The translations under genes were made by a program, and so were the position numbers. A stretch of 42,309 nt of DNA from an uncultured Lachnospiraceae bacterium (GTDB lineage: Bacteria; Bacillota; Clostridia; Lachnospirales; Lachnospiraceae), in NCBI GenBank assembly GCA_947575805.1, contig CANPOY010000024.1:1-42309 (forward strand), read 5' to 3'. The notes beneath the pieces were generated by a model. The model saw nothing but the letters and a program-made list of their open reading frames with translations. It had not been told where the DNA came from and searched no databases. The number at the start of each line of letters is the position of its first letter. Within the stretch, counting starts at the first letter, position 1. Below are positions 33,935 to 42,309 of this stretch, one piece after another.

Positions 33935-35682
33935 GTACTAAGATGGATGAATTATGCAGGGATAAGGTATTTGCATATAACTGGATTGGGGAAAACTTGT
34001 ACTTTGTCGTATTCAGAGAAGAGGGAAATTTCCTTAGGACAGTCAGGACAGATGGAGTACCGGGAGAGACCATACAGCTGCCGGAGGTTTATGGCAATGC
34101 GTATGATGTTATAGCAGTTCTGGATAATGGGAAACACCGCGTTATTGTGGGGGTGGAGGAAAAGACTCTGTTTGTCATGTACCTTGATCTCCAGGATGGC
34201 AGCATGTCCTGTGAATCTATCGGAGGAGAGGGAGTACTCCATGCTTCCTGTTTTTGGGTGACGGGGAATTTTTATCTGTCGGTGGAGAACGAAAAGAAGG
34301 AAGGCGTTATTTATCACTATGAAGAGCGGTCGCAGGCTTTCGTGGAAGTTTGGCGCTCCTGTGACCGGTATATTCTGAATGTAACAAAGACAACTGATGG
34401 CAGGCTTGGCATCGAAAGCCGCAGATACCCGGACGAAAAGAGGGAATGTATCATTTCTGATGTCAGGGAAAGAAAAGAGCGCAGGGAGATTTCCTTTCAT
34501 CGTGCCAGCCGGGAACGCTTCTGTTGTGATGTGGGAAAGTATGTTATTTCGTCGAATGTTCTTGGGGGAATGAAGTTTTTCACCGTCCGGCGATCGGCGG
34601 ACACTGGCTGCCATTCGGCGGATGAAACAGTGGAGCTGCTGGATGTGGGTTATACGGAAGGAAATGAGTATGATTTTTTCTACTGTACCCGAGAGAGACT
34701 GTTTGTGTATTACGAGTCCGGGGCGACGGTGTCCGATCTGGTTATTTACGATATTGCAGAAGGAAAAGAGGCAGGCAGGATTCGTGATGTGATGCCTTTT
34801 CCAAATTGCGTGGAAGAGTCCGGGGGAAAGCTATTTATCGCAGCGTTAGATGTAACATCGCAGCTGCGAATCTACATGGTGGATCTGGACTCGTATGAGG
34901 TTTCTGCTGTGTATCGGTATGAAGAGCGGGAAAGCAAACTGCTGATTGAAAAAAAGAAGCTGGTTGTCACAGACTGGAGGACTATGGATTATATTGTTTA
35001 TGAACAGCCGGGAGTCCCATCTGCAGGAGTGGTGTGTATGTTGCATGGCGGACCGAATACACATTGGTATCCCCGTTATGATAAAAGGATATGTTATGTG
35101 GCAGAAGCGGGATATAAAGTATTGTACCCGAATTATTTCGGAAGCAGCGGTTATGGCAAAATAGATTATACAAGAGATGAAAATAAATGGGGGAAGACGG
35201 ATGTCCTTGACATTGTTCGCCTGGGAGAGGAAATGCCGGCGGGGAAAAGGATTCTGTACGGAGAAAGCTATGGTGGCTTTCTGGCATTTGTGGTCTGGCT
35301 TAAGAATCCAAAGCTGTGGGATAGAGTAATTATGTATGCGCCCTTTTTCTCCCCGCAGTCTTTGAGAAATGCTTCAAAAGATGAATTCAGCCGCAGAACG
35401 GTGGAGCGATGCGGACAGTGGGAAACGGAAAAAACAATTTATGATTCGGAGATTCCACGGGAATCCGTGCAGAATACAGAAATTTTTGTAATTCACGGCA
35501 CGGAAGACCGGGTGGTTCCCTGCCGGGAATCCGTGAAAATAGTGGGGTATCTGCGGGAACATTTTACATGGGGAAGAAGGGAGCCGCAGCTGTATCTTCT
35601 GGACGGTACGGGGCACTCGGGTGGAGGTATCAGACAGGAGTTGAAGCGGGACAAGGTATTTGTCTCCTGCCTGCAGGTGTAA
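33931..35682 (+). CDS. Prolyl-oligopeptidase-family (S9) serine peptidase, likely leader protease
   Basis: A GTG start (33931) overlaps the synthetase stop; ATG 33943 is an alternative. The 583-residue protein has a beta-propeller-like N-terminal two-thirds and an alpha/beta-hydrolase C-terminal domain. The oxyanion loop is LHGGP (371-375) and the triad is Ser446 in GESYGG, Asp526 in HGTEDRVVP and His562 in GTGHSGG. There is no signal peptide, so it is cytoplasmic. Prolyl oligopeptidases are known leader proteases in class III lanthipeptide clusters (FlaP type). Its overlap with the synthetase gene argues for the same job here. The cleavage preference is not evident, since the leader has no Pro. 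Confidence 0.87.
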   Translation: MSTKMDELCRDKVFAYNWIGENLYFVVFREEGNFLRTVRTDGVPGETIQLPEVYGNAYDVIAVLDNGKHRVIVGVEEKTLFVMYLDLQDGSMSCESIGGEGVLHASCFWVTGNFYLSVENEKKEGVIYHYEERSQAFVEVWRSCDRYILNVTKTTDGRLGIESRRYPDEKRECIISDVRERKERREISFHRASRERFCCDVGKYVISSNVLGGMKFFTVRRSADTGCHSADETVELLDVGYTEGNEYDFFYCTRERLFVYYESGATVSDLVIYDIAEGKEAGRIRDVMPFPNCVEESGGKLFIAALDVTSQLRIYMVDLDSYEVSAVYRYEERESKLLIEKKKLVVTDWRTMDYIVYEQPGVPSAGVVCMLHGGPNTHWYPRYDKRICYVAEAGYKVLYPNYFGSSGYGKIDYTRDENKWGKTDVLDIVRLGEEMPAGKRILYGESYGGFLAFVVWLKNPKLWDRVIMYAPFFSPQSLRNASKDEFSRRTVERCGQWETEKTIYDSEIPRESVQNTEIFVIHGTEDRVVPCRESVKIVGYLREHFTWGRREPQLYLLDGTGHSGGGIRQELKRDKVFVSCLQV

Positions 35683-35848
35683 AGTGCAGAATTTGAGCTA
35701 CTCATTCCACGGCTGGTTTCAAACATGCTTGTGGGGATTACGGCGGGAGGGGTGAACATTGGTTCCTGCGCTGTTGCTGGGGCTGTATTTCAGCAATGCA
35801 CAAAACGGAGGAAGTTCGCAGATTGAAAGCTTTGATAGACGTTATCCG

Positions 35849-35878
35849 TTGACAAACGGCGACATTAACTTTTATAAT
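35849..35878 (+). promoter_or_regulatory. Consensus sigma-A promoter of the chemoreceptor gene
   Basis: TTGACA (35849-35854), 18 nt and TATAAT (35873-35878) are perfect hexamers. Transcription would start near 35885, about 77 nt before the chemoreceptor ATG. Confidence 0.8.
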
Positions 35879-35961
35879 ACCTATTATAGGAATAATACGG
35901 CTGAGCAGATGAATCCAAGCATTTCCTATTTCAGCCAAGTAAGCAGGGGGGTAACGTTAAA

Positions 35962-37935
35962 ATGAAAAGCATTCGCACCAAAATAACTTTATGCCTTATT
36001 GTTACTGTTCTCATTGGATTGGTTGCATCCGGTTCATTAAGTATTGCGCTGAATTACAACAATACTATGTCAAACGTAGAGCGGATGATGGGCCAGACTG
36101 CGGTTCTGGCGGCAGGACGTGCCCAGCAGGAGCTGGCGGCATATAAGAATGCCGTTATGGAGGTAGGGTGTATTCCGCAGTTGTCGGATCCGGAGGTATC
36201 CGTGGAAGAAAAGCAGGCTATCATCGATGGACGTGTTTCCATGCACGGCTTCCGCAGAGGAAATGTTGTCGGTCTGGATGGAATCAGCATTTTTGACGGA
36301 AACGATTATTCGGACCGTGAATATGTACGTCAGGCCATGCAGGGAAATGTTTTTGTATCAGAGCCGTTGGTCAGCAAGATCACAGGGGAACTGTCCATTA
36401 TGGTAGCGGCGCCTCTGTATTCTGAGGGAGACCATGAAAAGCCTGTTGCAGGCGTGGTATACTTCGTTCCGCAGGAAACCTTTTTAAACGATATTGTATC
36501 GGCCATTCAGATTGGTAAAAACAGCAGAGCGTACATGATTAATAAGTCCGGTGATACGATTGCCGATATTACGCTTGATACAATTACGGTTCAGAACATT
36601 GAAGCTGAAGCGAAGAGTGACGGGGCGCTGCAGGAGCTGGCAGCGATCCATTCTGAGATGCGTCAGGGGAAAAACGGGTTTGGAAGTTATACATACGGCG
36701 GAGTGAAAATGTTTGCGGCCTATGCTCCCGTGCCGGATACAGACGGCTGGAGCATCGCAGTAACCGCACCACAGATCAATTATCTGGAATCCACAAGGGA
36801 CGCAATGGTCATCAATATCGTAGTGATTGTAGTTTCCATATTGATTTCCATTATTGTTGCGCTGGCTCTGGCTCTCAATATCGGCAGACCTATGAGGGCA
36901 TGCGTAAAACGGATGAAGCAGCTGGTCGAGGGTGATTTGGAGACACCGATGCCTGAGATCAGGAACAAGGATGAAACAGGTGTCCTTGTAAGGTCAACAG
37001 AGACTTTGGTGGAAGGATTGCGTACCGTCATCAACGACATCAGTTATTTGCTAAACGAGATGGCAAATCAGAACCTGAATGTTTACACGAAGCATGAAGA
37101 GGTATATGTGGGCAGTTTTCAGAATATTCTGATTTCCATGCGTCATATGAAGGTTGAACTTAACAATGCCATGCGTCTGGTCAATGATTCTGCTAAAGAG
37201 GTTGCGAATGCCAGCGATCAGTTATCGTCCGGAGCACAGACACTTAGTCAGGGCACTACGGAACAGGCCAGCACGGTTGAGGAACTGGCATCACGGGTCA
37301 GCACAATTTCCGGGCAGGTTAAAAATACGGCAAGCGGAGCGTTGGATGTCAGAAGCCAGACGCATCAGACCGGCGAAAAGATTATTCTTTGTAATCAGAA
37401 AATGCAGAGTCTGGTAGAAGCCATGGAAAGAATCCAAACCAGCTCCGAGCAAATTGAAAAGATTCTTAAGACAATAGATGATATTGCATTCCAGACAAAT
37501 ATACTGGCCCTTAATGCTGCAGTGGAAGCAGCCAGAGCCGGCAGCGCAGGGAAAGGATTTGCCGTTGTCGCGGAGGAAGTCCGTAATTTAGCCGGAAAAT
37601 CTGCACAGGCAGCTAAAAACACGTCGGAGCTTATTGTGAATTCTACGGAGGCGGTATGTACCGGTACAGAAATTGCCAAGAATACGGCAGATGTTCTCCT
37701 CGGTGTCGTAAACAGTATTCAGTCTGTGGTCGATTCCATAGATCATATTGCAATGGTTTCCAGTGAACAGTCAGAATCGGTTGAGCAGGTTTCCGATAGT
37801 ATCAACCAGATTTCTATCGTTGTCCAGAGCAACAGCGCCACAGCTGAGGAAAGTGCAGCGGCAAGCCAGCAGCTTTCTGCAGAAGCAGCCTGCCTGAAGG
37901 AATTGGTTGGTAAGTTTACCCTTACTTCGGAATGA
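35962..37935 (+). CDS. Methyl-accepting chemotaxis protein with dCache sensor
   Basis: The 657-residue receptor has a membrane segment at 8-30, an extracytoplasmic dCache-like domain (about 38-275), a second membrane segment at 283-306 and a HAMP region at 307-360. A cytoplasmic signalling helix bundle follows, whose conserved tip reads [19 protein letters not shown] (533-551). It detects an unknown small ligand and signals to CheA/CheW, so the organism is probably flagellated. GGGGGGTAACG precedes the start. It is monocistronic and lies after the lanthipeptide cluster, without an evident link to it. Confidence 0.95.
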   Translation: MKSIRTKITLCLIVTVLIGLVASGSLSIALNYNNTMSNVERMMGQTAVLAAGRAQQELAAYKNAVMEVGCIPQLSDPEVSVEEKQAIIDGRVSMHGFRRGNVVGLDGISIFDGNDYSDREYVRQAMQGNVFVSEPLVSKITGELSIMVAAPLYSEGDHEKPVAGVVYFVPQETFLNDIVSAIQIGKNSRAYMINKSGDTIADITLDTITVQNIEAEAKSDGALQELAAIHSEMRQGKNGFGSYTYGGVKMFAAYAPVPDTDGWSIAVTAPQINYLESTRDAMVINIVVIVVSILISIIVALALALNIGRPMRACVKRMKQLVEGDLETPMPEIRNKDETGVLVRSTETLVEGLRTVINDISYLLNEMANQNLNVYTKHEEVYVGSFQNILISMRHMKVELNNAMRLVNDSAKEVANASDQLSSGAQTLSQGTTEQASTVEELASRVSTISGQVKNTASGALDVRSQTHQTGEKIILCNQKMQSLVEAMERIQTSSEQIEKILKTIDDIAFQTNILALNAAVEAARAGSAGKGFAVVAEEVRNLAGKSAQAAKNTSELIVNSTEAVCTGTEIAKNTADVLLGVVNSIQSVVDSIDHIAMVSSEQSESVEQVSDSINQISIVVQSNSATAEESAAASQQLSAEAACLKELVGKFTLTSE

Positions 37936-37947
37936 TCGGAAAAAGCA

Positions 37948-37976
37948 TTTACACCTGTTGCCGGCTGTGGTAAAAT
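37948..37976 (+). promoter_or_regulatory. Promoter of the small membrane protein/YbjQ pair
   Basis: TTTACA (37948-37953), 17 nt and TAAAAT (37971-37976) lie about 58 nt before the start at 38034. Confidence 0.5.
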
Positions 37977-38033
37977 AAACTTATCTGATCCGGTTGACAC
38001 AGAATGCGGAAGGAACTCGCAGAAAGGAACGGC

Positions 38034-38264
38034 ATGGAAGATAAGCACAGTGGGAAAATGATTGCCCCGATTGTCATTACTGCCATTATGATCTTATATT
38101 ATGTGGGCTTTTTTACAGTTTGCATGATAATGCCGATACCGATAGTGCTGAAGCTGTTTCTTGGGCTTTTGCCGCTTGGGCTGGGAGGGGTCTGCATCTT
38201 TGTCCTGGTAGAGAGAATCGGGGAGATAAGGAGTGGGGAAGAGGATGATCTTAGTCAATACTGA
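38034..38264 (+). CDS. Small two-pass membrane protein
   Basis: ATG 38034 follows AGAAAGGAAC; an in-frame ATG at 38004 lacks a ribosome site. The 76-residue protein has two hydrophobic segments (about 9-32 and 38-60) and an acidic C-terminus, EEDDLSQY. It overlaps the YbjQ-family gene by 20 bp, so the two are probably translated together. The function is unknown; such pairs recur in Clostridia next to YbjQ genes, as far as I recall. Confidence 0.7.
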   Translation: MEDKHSGKMIAPIVITAIMILYYVGFFTVCMIMPIPIVLKLFLGLLPLGLGGVCIFVLVERIGEIRSGEEDDLSQY

Positions 38265-38556
38265 TTACATTACGGGAAAGAATTTTGAAATGCTGGGCCT
38301 GGTGAAGGGCAGCACGATCCAGAGCAAAAACCTGGGCCGTGATATTACCCAGAGCTTTAAGACGCTGGTGGGCGGTGAGCTGAAGGCCTATACGGAAATG
38401 ATGAATGACGCCAGGGCTCTTGCTACCAAGAGGATGGTAGAGGAAGCGGAGGCGTTGGGTGCCGATGCGGTGGTGAATATCCGGTACAGTTCTGCATCTG
38501 TGATGCAGGGAGCAGCAGAGGTCATGGCGTACGGTACGGCAGTGAAGTTTGTATAG
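38245..38556 (+). CDS. YbjQ/UPF0145-family protein
   Basis: ATG 38245 is chosen over GTG 38233 because it gives the family start MILVNTDYITGKNF and a usable GGAAGAGG site. The 103-residue protein shows the conserved LGLVKGSTIQSKNLGRDI and EAEALGADAVVNIRYSS segments of the YbjQ (DUF74) family, which forms pentameric rings. A heavy-metal-binding role has been suggested, but the function is not established. It is the last gene before a terminator. Confidence 0.92.
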   Translation: MILVNTDYITGKNFEMLGLVKGSTIQSKNLGRDITQSFKTLVGGELKAYTEMMNDARALATKRMVEEAEALGADAVVNIRYSSASVMQGAAEVMAYGTAVKFV

Positions 38557-38627
38557 AGAAACAGATTGTTTCAGGCAGACGTATTGGTGGTACCGGTAAT
38601 GTGAAAGGCTTTATAGAGTATGCAGGT

Positions 38628-38663
38628 AAAAGGGCTACGGACTAAATCTGTAGCTCTTTTCTG
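38628..38663 (+). terminator. Rho-independent terminator
   Basis: A 14-bp stem (38628-38641 and 38647-38660, two G-T pairs) ends in CTCTTTT. It closes the YbjQ operon. Confidence 0.75.
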
Positions 38664-38771
38664 TATACTTGTGGGGACCTGAGGGCAGATGTCCCGGAAG
38701 GTGGAAGACTGCCCCGGCAGGGTGACCTGTGGAGTGGTATATCAACATGAAACTACAGGGGAGGAACGGAG

Positions 38772-39773
38772 ATGCTCAGTCGTCTGATAGGGATTATATA
38801 TATCATATTAAGCAAGGGAACCGTGACGGCGGAGGAGCTGGCACGTCAGTTTGAGGTGTCGGTACGGACGATCTACCGGGATGTGGAGCGGCTGAGCATG
38901 GCGGGAATACCGGTTTATGCCAGAAAGGGAAAGAACGGAGGCATCAGCCTGACGGAGCGGTTTGTGCTGGACAAAATGGTGATTTCCCAGGAGGAGCAGA
39001 AGAGGATTTTGGCGGCGCTGGTCAGTCTGCGGGAGACGGGAGCTTCGGAGGAAGAGGTGATCCTGCAAAAATTGGGAACCTTTTTTAAAGCGGATGTGCC
39101 GGATTGGGTGGCGATAGATTTTTCCGACTGGAGCGGCAGACGGCAGGAGCTTTTTGAGCAGATTCGAAGAGCCATTCTGGAGCGGCGGATCCTTGAGTTT
39201 GACTATTATGGGCAGTATGGGGAAATGTCCCGTCGGACGGTGGAGCCGGTGCAGCTGCTCTTTAAGGAATATACCTGGTATGTACGGGCCTTTTGCAGGA
39301 AGCGTCGGGCCCTGCGGCTGTTTAAGGTGCTGCGGATGAAAAGGGTGGAGGTGCTGGAGGAAATCTTTGAAACAAGCAGCAGGATATGGGCAGAAGAAAC
39401 GGCCGAACCGGCAGGAAGCGGCTGCGGACATTTGGAGGCCGGGAAGGTGCAGGAGGCGACGGGAAGCAGCAATGGGCAACCGGGATCGGGAATGGAGTAC
39501 GGAGACGACCCGGGCTGGGAGAAGTGCAGGGAAGAGAAGGTGGTATTTCAGATTGCAGCCAGGGAAGCTTACCGTATATACGACCGCTTTGAGGAAGAGG
39601 AGATTGAGCGGCTGCCGGACGGAGACTTTTTAATCACGCTTCAATGCTGCCTGGACGACTGGGTCTACGGAGTGATTCTGTCCTTCGGTCCTTCGGCAAG
39701 AGTAATAGCTCCGGAGTATGTCAAAGAAAAAATCGTGGAAAAAATCCGGGGTATGGAGAAGAACTATTTATAA
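38772..39773 (+). CDS. WYL-domain transcriptional regulator (YafY type)
   Basis: GGGGAGGAACGGAG precedes the ATG. The 333-residue protein has an N-terminal HTH (about 1-60, VTAEELARQFEVSVRTIYRDVERL), a helical linker and a WYL domain from about residue 135. The WYL domain includes FDYYGQYGEMSRRTVEP and TWYVRAFCRKRRALRLFKVLRM; the WYL triplet itself appears as WYV. A low-complexity Gly/Glu-rich insertion of about 45 residues (near 213-258) interrupts the WYL/C-terminal region. WYL proteins sense nucleic-acid or nucleotide ligands, or control stress genes. Its target may be its own operon or a neighbour. Confidence 0.9.
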   Translation: MLSRLIGIIYIILSKGTVTAEELARQFEVSVRTIYRDVERLSMAGIPVYARKGKNGGISLTERFVLDKMVISQEEQKRILAALVSLRETGASEEEVILQKLGTFFKADVPDWVAIDFSDWSGRRQELFEQIRRAILERRILEFDYYGQYGEMSRRTVEPVQLLFKEYTWYVRAFCRKRRALRLFKVLRMKRVEVLEEIFETSSRIWAEETAEPAGSGCGHLEAGKVQEATGSSNGQPGSGMEYGDDPGWEKCREEKVVFQIAAREAYRIYDRFEEEEIERLPDGDFLITLQCCLDDWVYGVILSFGPSARVIAPEYVKEKIVEKIRGMEKNYL

Positions 39774-39867
39774 TATGACGCACAGATGTCAGATTATCTT
39801 TGTTATAGTTGATTCAGGTATCGGATACCGGGCAGTAAAATACAACATTAACGGAGGAAAAGAGAAA

Positions 39868-40150
39868 ATGGAACAAAAATTTCCCCACGTTGGAGAGATG
39901 GAGAGGATAATATTATTGATATAATGGAACGGAACGGCTTTAAAAATCTGTCGGGGAGGATGACGAGCCGGCAATGTTGCTGCGCAGGGAGGACTTTCTG
40001 CCATACAAAGAGGAAAACAGTCGGATGATCTGCCGGAGAGTAAGCACCATGGAGGATTTCAGATCATGGGTAGATGTGGTAAATACTGCGTTGCATGGCT
40101 GGGAAATGATCGATGCGGCTCATTATTTTACATGGGTACAGGAGGAATGA
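39868..40150 (+). pseudogene. Frameshifted and truncated GNAT-family acetyltransferase
   Basis: ATG 39868 follows ACGGAGGAAA and opens MEQKFPHVGEM, then the frame stops. A second frame carries IIDIMERNGFKNLSG. A third continues EPAMLLRREDFLPYKE and SRMICRRVSTMEDFRSWVDVV, ending at the stop 40148-40150. The last part resembles the N-terminal half of GNAT acetyltransferases of the ..W..VVN.AL.GWE.ID..HY type. At least two frameshifts and a missing acetyl-CoA-binding half mark it as a remnant. The good ribosome site before the next gene lies at its end. Confidence 0.55.
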
Positions 40151-40152
40151 AA

Positions 40153-40617
40153 ATGGAATTCAGCAGGTGCATCAAGGAGTCTTTTGCAGTGATCGGCAAA
40201 GAGGGCTTTACCGGGGACGGGGCCGGGGTTATCCGGCAGCTCTGGGAAGATGCCAACAGCAATTTCGGAGAGGTGGCACATCTGGCCAAAAAAGACGAAA
40301 AGGGAAATCTGGCCGGTGTCTGGGGAGTCATGTCGGACATAAACCGATCATTTCTACCTTGGGAAGAAGGCTTTACAAAGGGTCTGTATCTGGCAGGGGT
40401 GGAATGTGAAGAAGGGGCTGAGGCGCCTGAAGGCTGGACCAGGTGGGTGGTTCCGGGTTTTGAGTATGCTTATACCGAGAAGGAAAATGAGGATACTTTT
40501 TCCGGAGTGTTGGAGTATCTGGCGGAAAATGGCCTGGAGCTTGCAGGAGCCGTGCAGGAATTTAATTGTCCGGAAACCCGGAAGGAATATTTGTTCTTTC
40601 CCATCCGCAGACTGTAA
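40153..40617 (+). CDS. GyrI-like/AraC effector-binding domain protein
   Basis: ATG 40153 has AGGAGG seven bases upstream (40147 is too close). The 154-residue protein begins MEFSRCIKESFAVIGKEG and holds the GyrI-like fold: WEDANSNFGEVAHLA, a GVWGVMSD strand, a GLYLAGVECEEGAEAPEGWTRWVVPG core and a C-terminal EYLFFPIRRL. Such domains bind small cationic or hydrophobic compounds, either in regulators or alone. No DNA-binding part is present. It follows the acetyltransferase remnant directly. Confidence 0.85.
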   Translation: MEFSRCIKESFAVIGKEGFTGDGAGVIRQLWEDANSNFGEVAHLAKKDEKGNLAGVWGVMSDINRSFLPWEEGFTKGLYLAGVECEEGAEAPEGWTRWVVPGFEYAYTEKENEDTFSGVLEYLAENGLELAGAVQEFNCPETRKEYLFFPIRRL

Positions 40618-40718
40618 TTTGCGGCATAAATATCTTCAAAAGGTATTGAAAGCGGGGATATATTCTTTGATTCTTTGGCGGCGGAAGCCGTGTCTGTCTG
40701 AAATTCTTTCGTGGTGCT

Positions 40719-40750
40719 GTAACAGTTCAGACAGGGCACTGGACTGTTAC
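40719..40750. repeat. Interspersed palindromic repeat, copy B
   Basis: Arms GTAACAGTTCA (40719-40729) and TGGACTGTTAC (40740-40750), with one G-T pair and a loop almost identical to the copy at 27515-27546. It lies between the GyrI-like gene and trpS, where a T tract does not follow. Confidence 0.75.
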
Positions 40751-40884
40751 ATGGCGCTTCACTGTAATTGATTGTACTTCAAAAAAAGTGTTTTCCAATC
40801 AGGAAAAAAGGTGGTACAATATAACGAAAGTATTACCGAATAAACTGTAGTATTTCGTAAATAATTTAAGGAAGGATCACGGAC

Positions 40885-41970
40885 ATGGATAAAATTATTT
40901 TGACAGGTGACAGGCCCACCGGAAGACTGCATGTGGGACATTATGCAGGTTCTCTGCGCAGACGGGTAGAACTGCAGAATTCCGGAGAGTATAAAAAGAT
41001 ATTTATTATGATTGCCGATGCGCAGGCATTGACGGACAATATTGAGAACCCCGAGAAAGTGCGTCAGAATATCATCGAAGTAGCGCTGGATTATATGTCC
41101 TGCGGCCTGGATCCCCAAAAATCCACATTGCTCATTCAATCCCAGATTCCCGAGCTGTGTGAACTGACTTTTTACTACATGGATCTGGTAACCGTAGCCA
41201 GGCTGCAGAGGAATCCTACGGTGAAGAGCGAGATTCAGATGCGTAATTTCGAGGCCAGCATTCCGGTGGGTTTTTTTACCTATCCCATCAGTCAGGCTGC
41301 AGATATAACTGCATTTAAAGCTACTACGGTTCCTGTGGGGGACGATCAGCTGCCTATGATTGAACAGACAAGGGAGATCGTCCATAAGTTTAATACAGTG
41401 TATGAGCCGGTTCTTGTGGAGCCCACAGCCCTTCTGCCGGAGAACGAGGCATCCAAAAGGCTGCCCGGAACGGACGGCAAGGCAAAGATGAGCAAGTCTC
41501 TTGGCAACTGTATCTATCTTGCGGATACGGCTGATGAGGTGAAGAATAAGATTATGAGCATGTATACCGATCCACTGCACCTTCAGGTCAGCGACCCCGG
41601 ACATCTGGAGGGAAATACGGTATTTACGTATTTGGATGCTTTCTGCAGGCAGGAGCATTTTGAGCGGTATCTGCCGGAGTACGCTGATCTGGATGAATTG
41701 AAGGCACATTACCAGAGAGGCGGACTCGGAGACGTGAAAGTGAAAAAGTTCCTGAACAATATTCTGCAGGAGACCCTGGAGCCTGTCCGTAACCGCAGGA
41801 AAGAGCTGGAAAAGGATATTTCCGCAGTGTATGATGTTTTGAAGAAGGGCAGCGAAACGGCGAGAGAAGCGGCGGCAGAAACTCTTTCCCAGGTGAAGAG
41901 CGCCATGAGGATCAATTATTTTGAAGACGCGGAGCTGATCCGCGCACAAAGGGAGAAATATGAAGCTTAG
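40885..41970 (+). CDS. trpS: Tryptophan-tRNA ligase
   Basis: GGAAGGATC precedes the ATG. This 361-residue class I synthetase activates Trp with ATP and charges tRNA-Trp. The ATP-binding motifs are present: the HIGH-like LHVGH at 15-19 and KMSKS at 201-205. The [10 protein letters not shown] and [12 protein letters not shown] stretches of the substrate-binding region are also there. It is slightly longer than the B. subtilis enzyme, with a Lys/Glu-rich C-terminal helical region. A T-box riboswitch was looked for upstream and not found. Confidence 0.97.
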   Translation: MDKIILTGDRPTGRLHVGHYAGSLRRRVELQNSGEYKKIFIMIADAQALTDNIENPEKVRQNIIEVALDYMSCGLDPQKSTLLIQSQIPELCELTFYYMDLVTVARLQRNPTVKSEIQMRNFEASIPVGFFTYPISQAADITAFKATTVPVGDDQLPMIEQTREIVHKFNTVYEPVLVEPTALLPENEASKRLPGTDGKAKMSKSLGNCIYLADTADEVKNKIMSMYTDPLHLQVSDPGHLEGNTVFTYLDAFCRQEHFERYLPEYADLDELKAHYQRGGLGDVKVKKFLNNILQETLEPVRNRRKELEKDISAVYDVLKKGSETAREAAAETLSQVKSAMRINYFEDAELIRAQREKYEA

Positions 41971-42309
41971 TATGGATTATGACGAAGATGAGGATTATGA
42001 GGAAGAGTACGACGATTCAGAACCGGAGGAGGAAGGCAGGGCAGTAAAGCCAGTGACCGCGATCCTGGCGCTTCTGGTTCTGGTGGCCCTGTCAGCCATT
42101 ATCTGCGCTGTTTTGTGGAATGTGACCCATAGTGGCCGGGGGAAGGATCATACCGAAAGAATTCCGGCGAAGCAGACGGAGGAAGCGGAACCAGGCGGGG
42201 AACCGGCTCCGGGTGCAGTTCCTGAGGAGAGCGGGGAACCGGCTTCGGGTGCGTCTCCTGAGGAGAGCGGGGAACCGGCTCCGGGTGCGTCTTCTGAGGA
42301 GAGCGGGGA
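41960..42309 (+). CDS. Single-pass anchored protein with Pro/Glu/Gly tandem repeats (partial)
   Basis: The frame starts at ATG 41960 within the trpS end (ATG 41972 is an alternative) and runs off the window. A very acidic N-terminus ([14 protein letters not shown]) is followed by a membrane segment ([19 protein letters not shown]). A polar linker then leads to 12-residue repeats of the type [12 protein letters not shown]. The topology is probably N-inside with the repeats outside, which would hold a C-terminal domain away from the membrane. That domain is not in the window, so the function cannot be given. Confidence 0.75.
   Translation, partial: MKLSMDYDEDEDYEEEYDDSEPEEEGRAVKPVTAILALLVLVALSAIICAVLWNVTHSGRGKDHTERIPAKQTEEAEPGGEPAPGAVPEESGEPASGASPEESGEPAPGASSEESG
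42200..42307 (+). repeat. Three 36-bp tandem repeats within a coding region
   Basis: Units 42200-42235, 42236-42271 and 42272-42307 differ at only a few bases and each encodes 12 residues. The array may continue past the window edge. Confidence 0.85.

Noticed and set aside
35759..35965. A 68-codon frame ending in an ATGA overlap with the chemoreceptor gene
   Set aside because: It needs a TTG start with no ribosome site and contains a perfect TTGACA-18-TATAAT promoter, so it is better read as the upstream region of the chemoreceptor.
40826..40845. T-box-like AAGGTGGTAC before trpS
   Set aside because: The match to the T-box sequence is partial (no ACCGCG), no terminator/antiterminator follows, and no specifier loop was found.
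1..42309. CRISPR arrays, tRNA or rRNA genes, prophage
   Set aside because: No regularly spaced repeats, no recognisable tRNA or rRNA sequence, and no phage structural or integrase genes were seen.

Overview
The window reads as chromosome of a spore-forming, motile gut Firmicute, most likely Lachnospiraceae. The reasons are a stage V sporulation gene with a near-consensus sigma-G promoter, a chemotaxis receptor, strong AGGAGG-type ribosome binding sites, GC-rich coding DNA with AT-rich promoters, and secreted proteins carrying a short repeated module that I associate with this family. I see no rRNA or tRNA genes, no CRISPR array and no complete insertion sequence. The species is not identifiable from the sequence alone.

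Layout. 1-60: tandem stem-loops resembling the end of an IS200/IS605-type element. 165-3413: a secreted repeat protein, spoVAC, and a convergent flippase-like membrane protein. 3581-7980: a YtrA-type GntR repressor with its own operator, an ABC ATPase, a large permease and an orphan response regulator. 7981-10708: gene debris, a YczE-like membrane protein, tcdA and folD. 10739-15986: a complete oligopeptide/dipeptide ABC importer with both ATPases fused. 16076-19037: a small orphan gene, a short terminated transcription unit, a dual-HTH/TPR regulator and a tail-to-tail small secreted-peptide gene. 19218-25086: a small membrane protein, a calcium-type P-ATPase, a hypothetical gene and a second secreted repeat protein. 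25217-35682: a second dual-HTH/TPR regulator with its own tail-to-tail secreted-peptide gene, then a lanthipeptide cluster (precursor, two half-ABC exporters, a three-domain lanthionine synthetase and a prolyl-oligopeptidase-family protease). 35849-42309: chemoreceptor, small membrane protein, YbjQ protein, WYL regulator, decayed acetyltransferase, GyrI-like protein, trpS and the start of an anchored repeat protein.

The most interesting content is what looks like a peptide-signalling circuit coupled to a lanthipeptide cluster. Two paralogous XRE/TPR regulators are each followed, with a 4-bp stop-codon overlap on the opposite strand, by a gene for a small secreted Cys-containing peptide. Both peptide genes, the lanthipeptide precursor, and a short orphan transcript upstream of the first regulator share the box GTCATGT(T/C), placed exactly 19 nt before a -10 hexamer and replacing the -35 element. 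I infer an RNPP/TprA-like regulon. The regulator, peptide and box combination is seen directly; that the regulator binds the box is inference.

The synthetase carries all LanC-type cyclase residues (His690, Cys745, Cys791, His792), which places it with class IV (LanL) rather than class III (LanKC) enzymes. The neighbouring prolyl-oligopeptidase-type protease recalls class III leader processing. The oligopeptide importer lies about 1 kb upstream of the first regulator and could in principle bring the signal peptide back into the cell.
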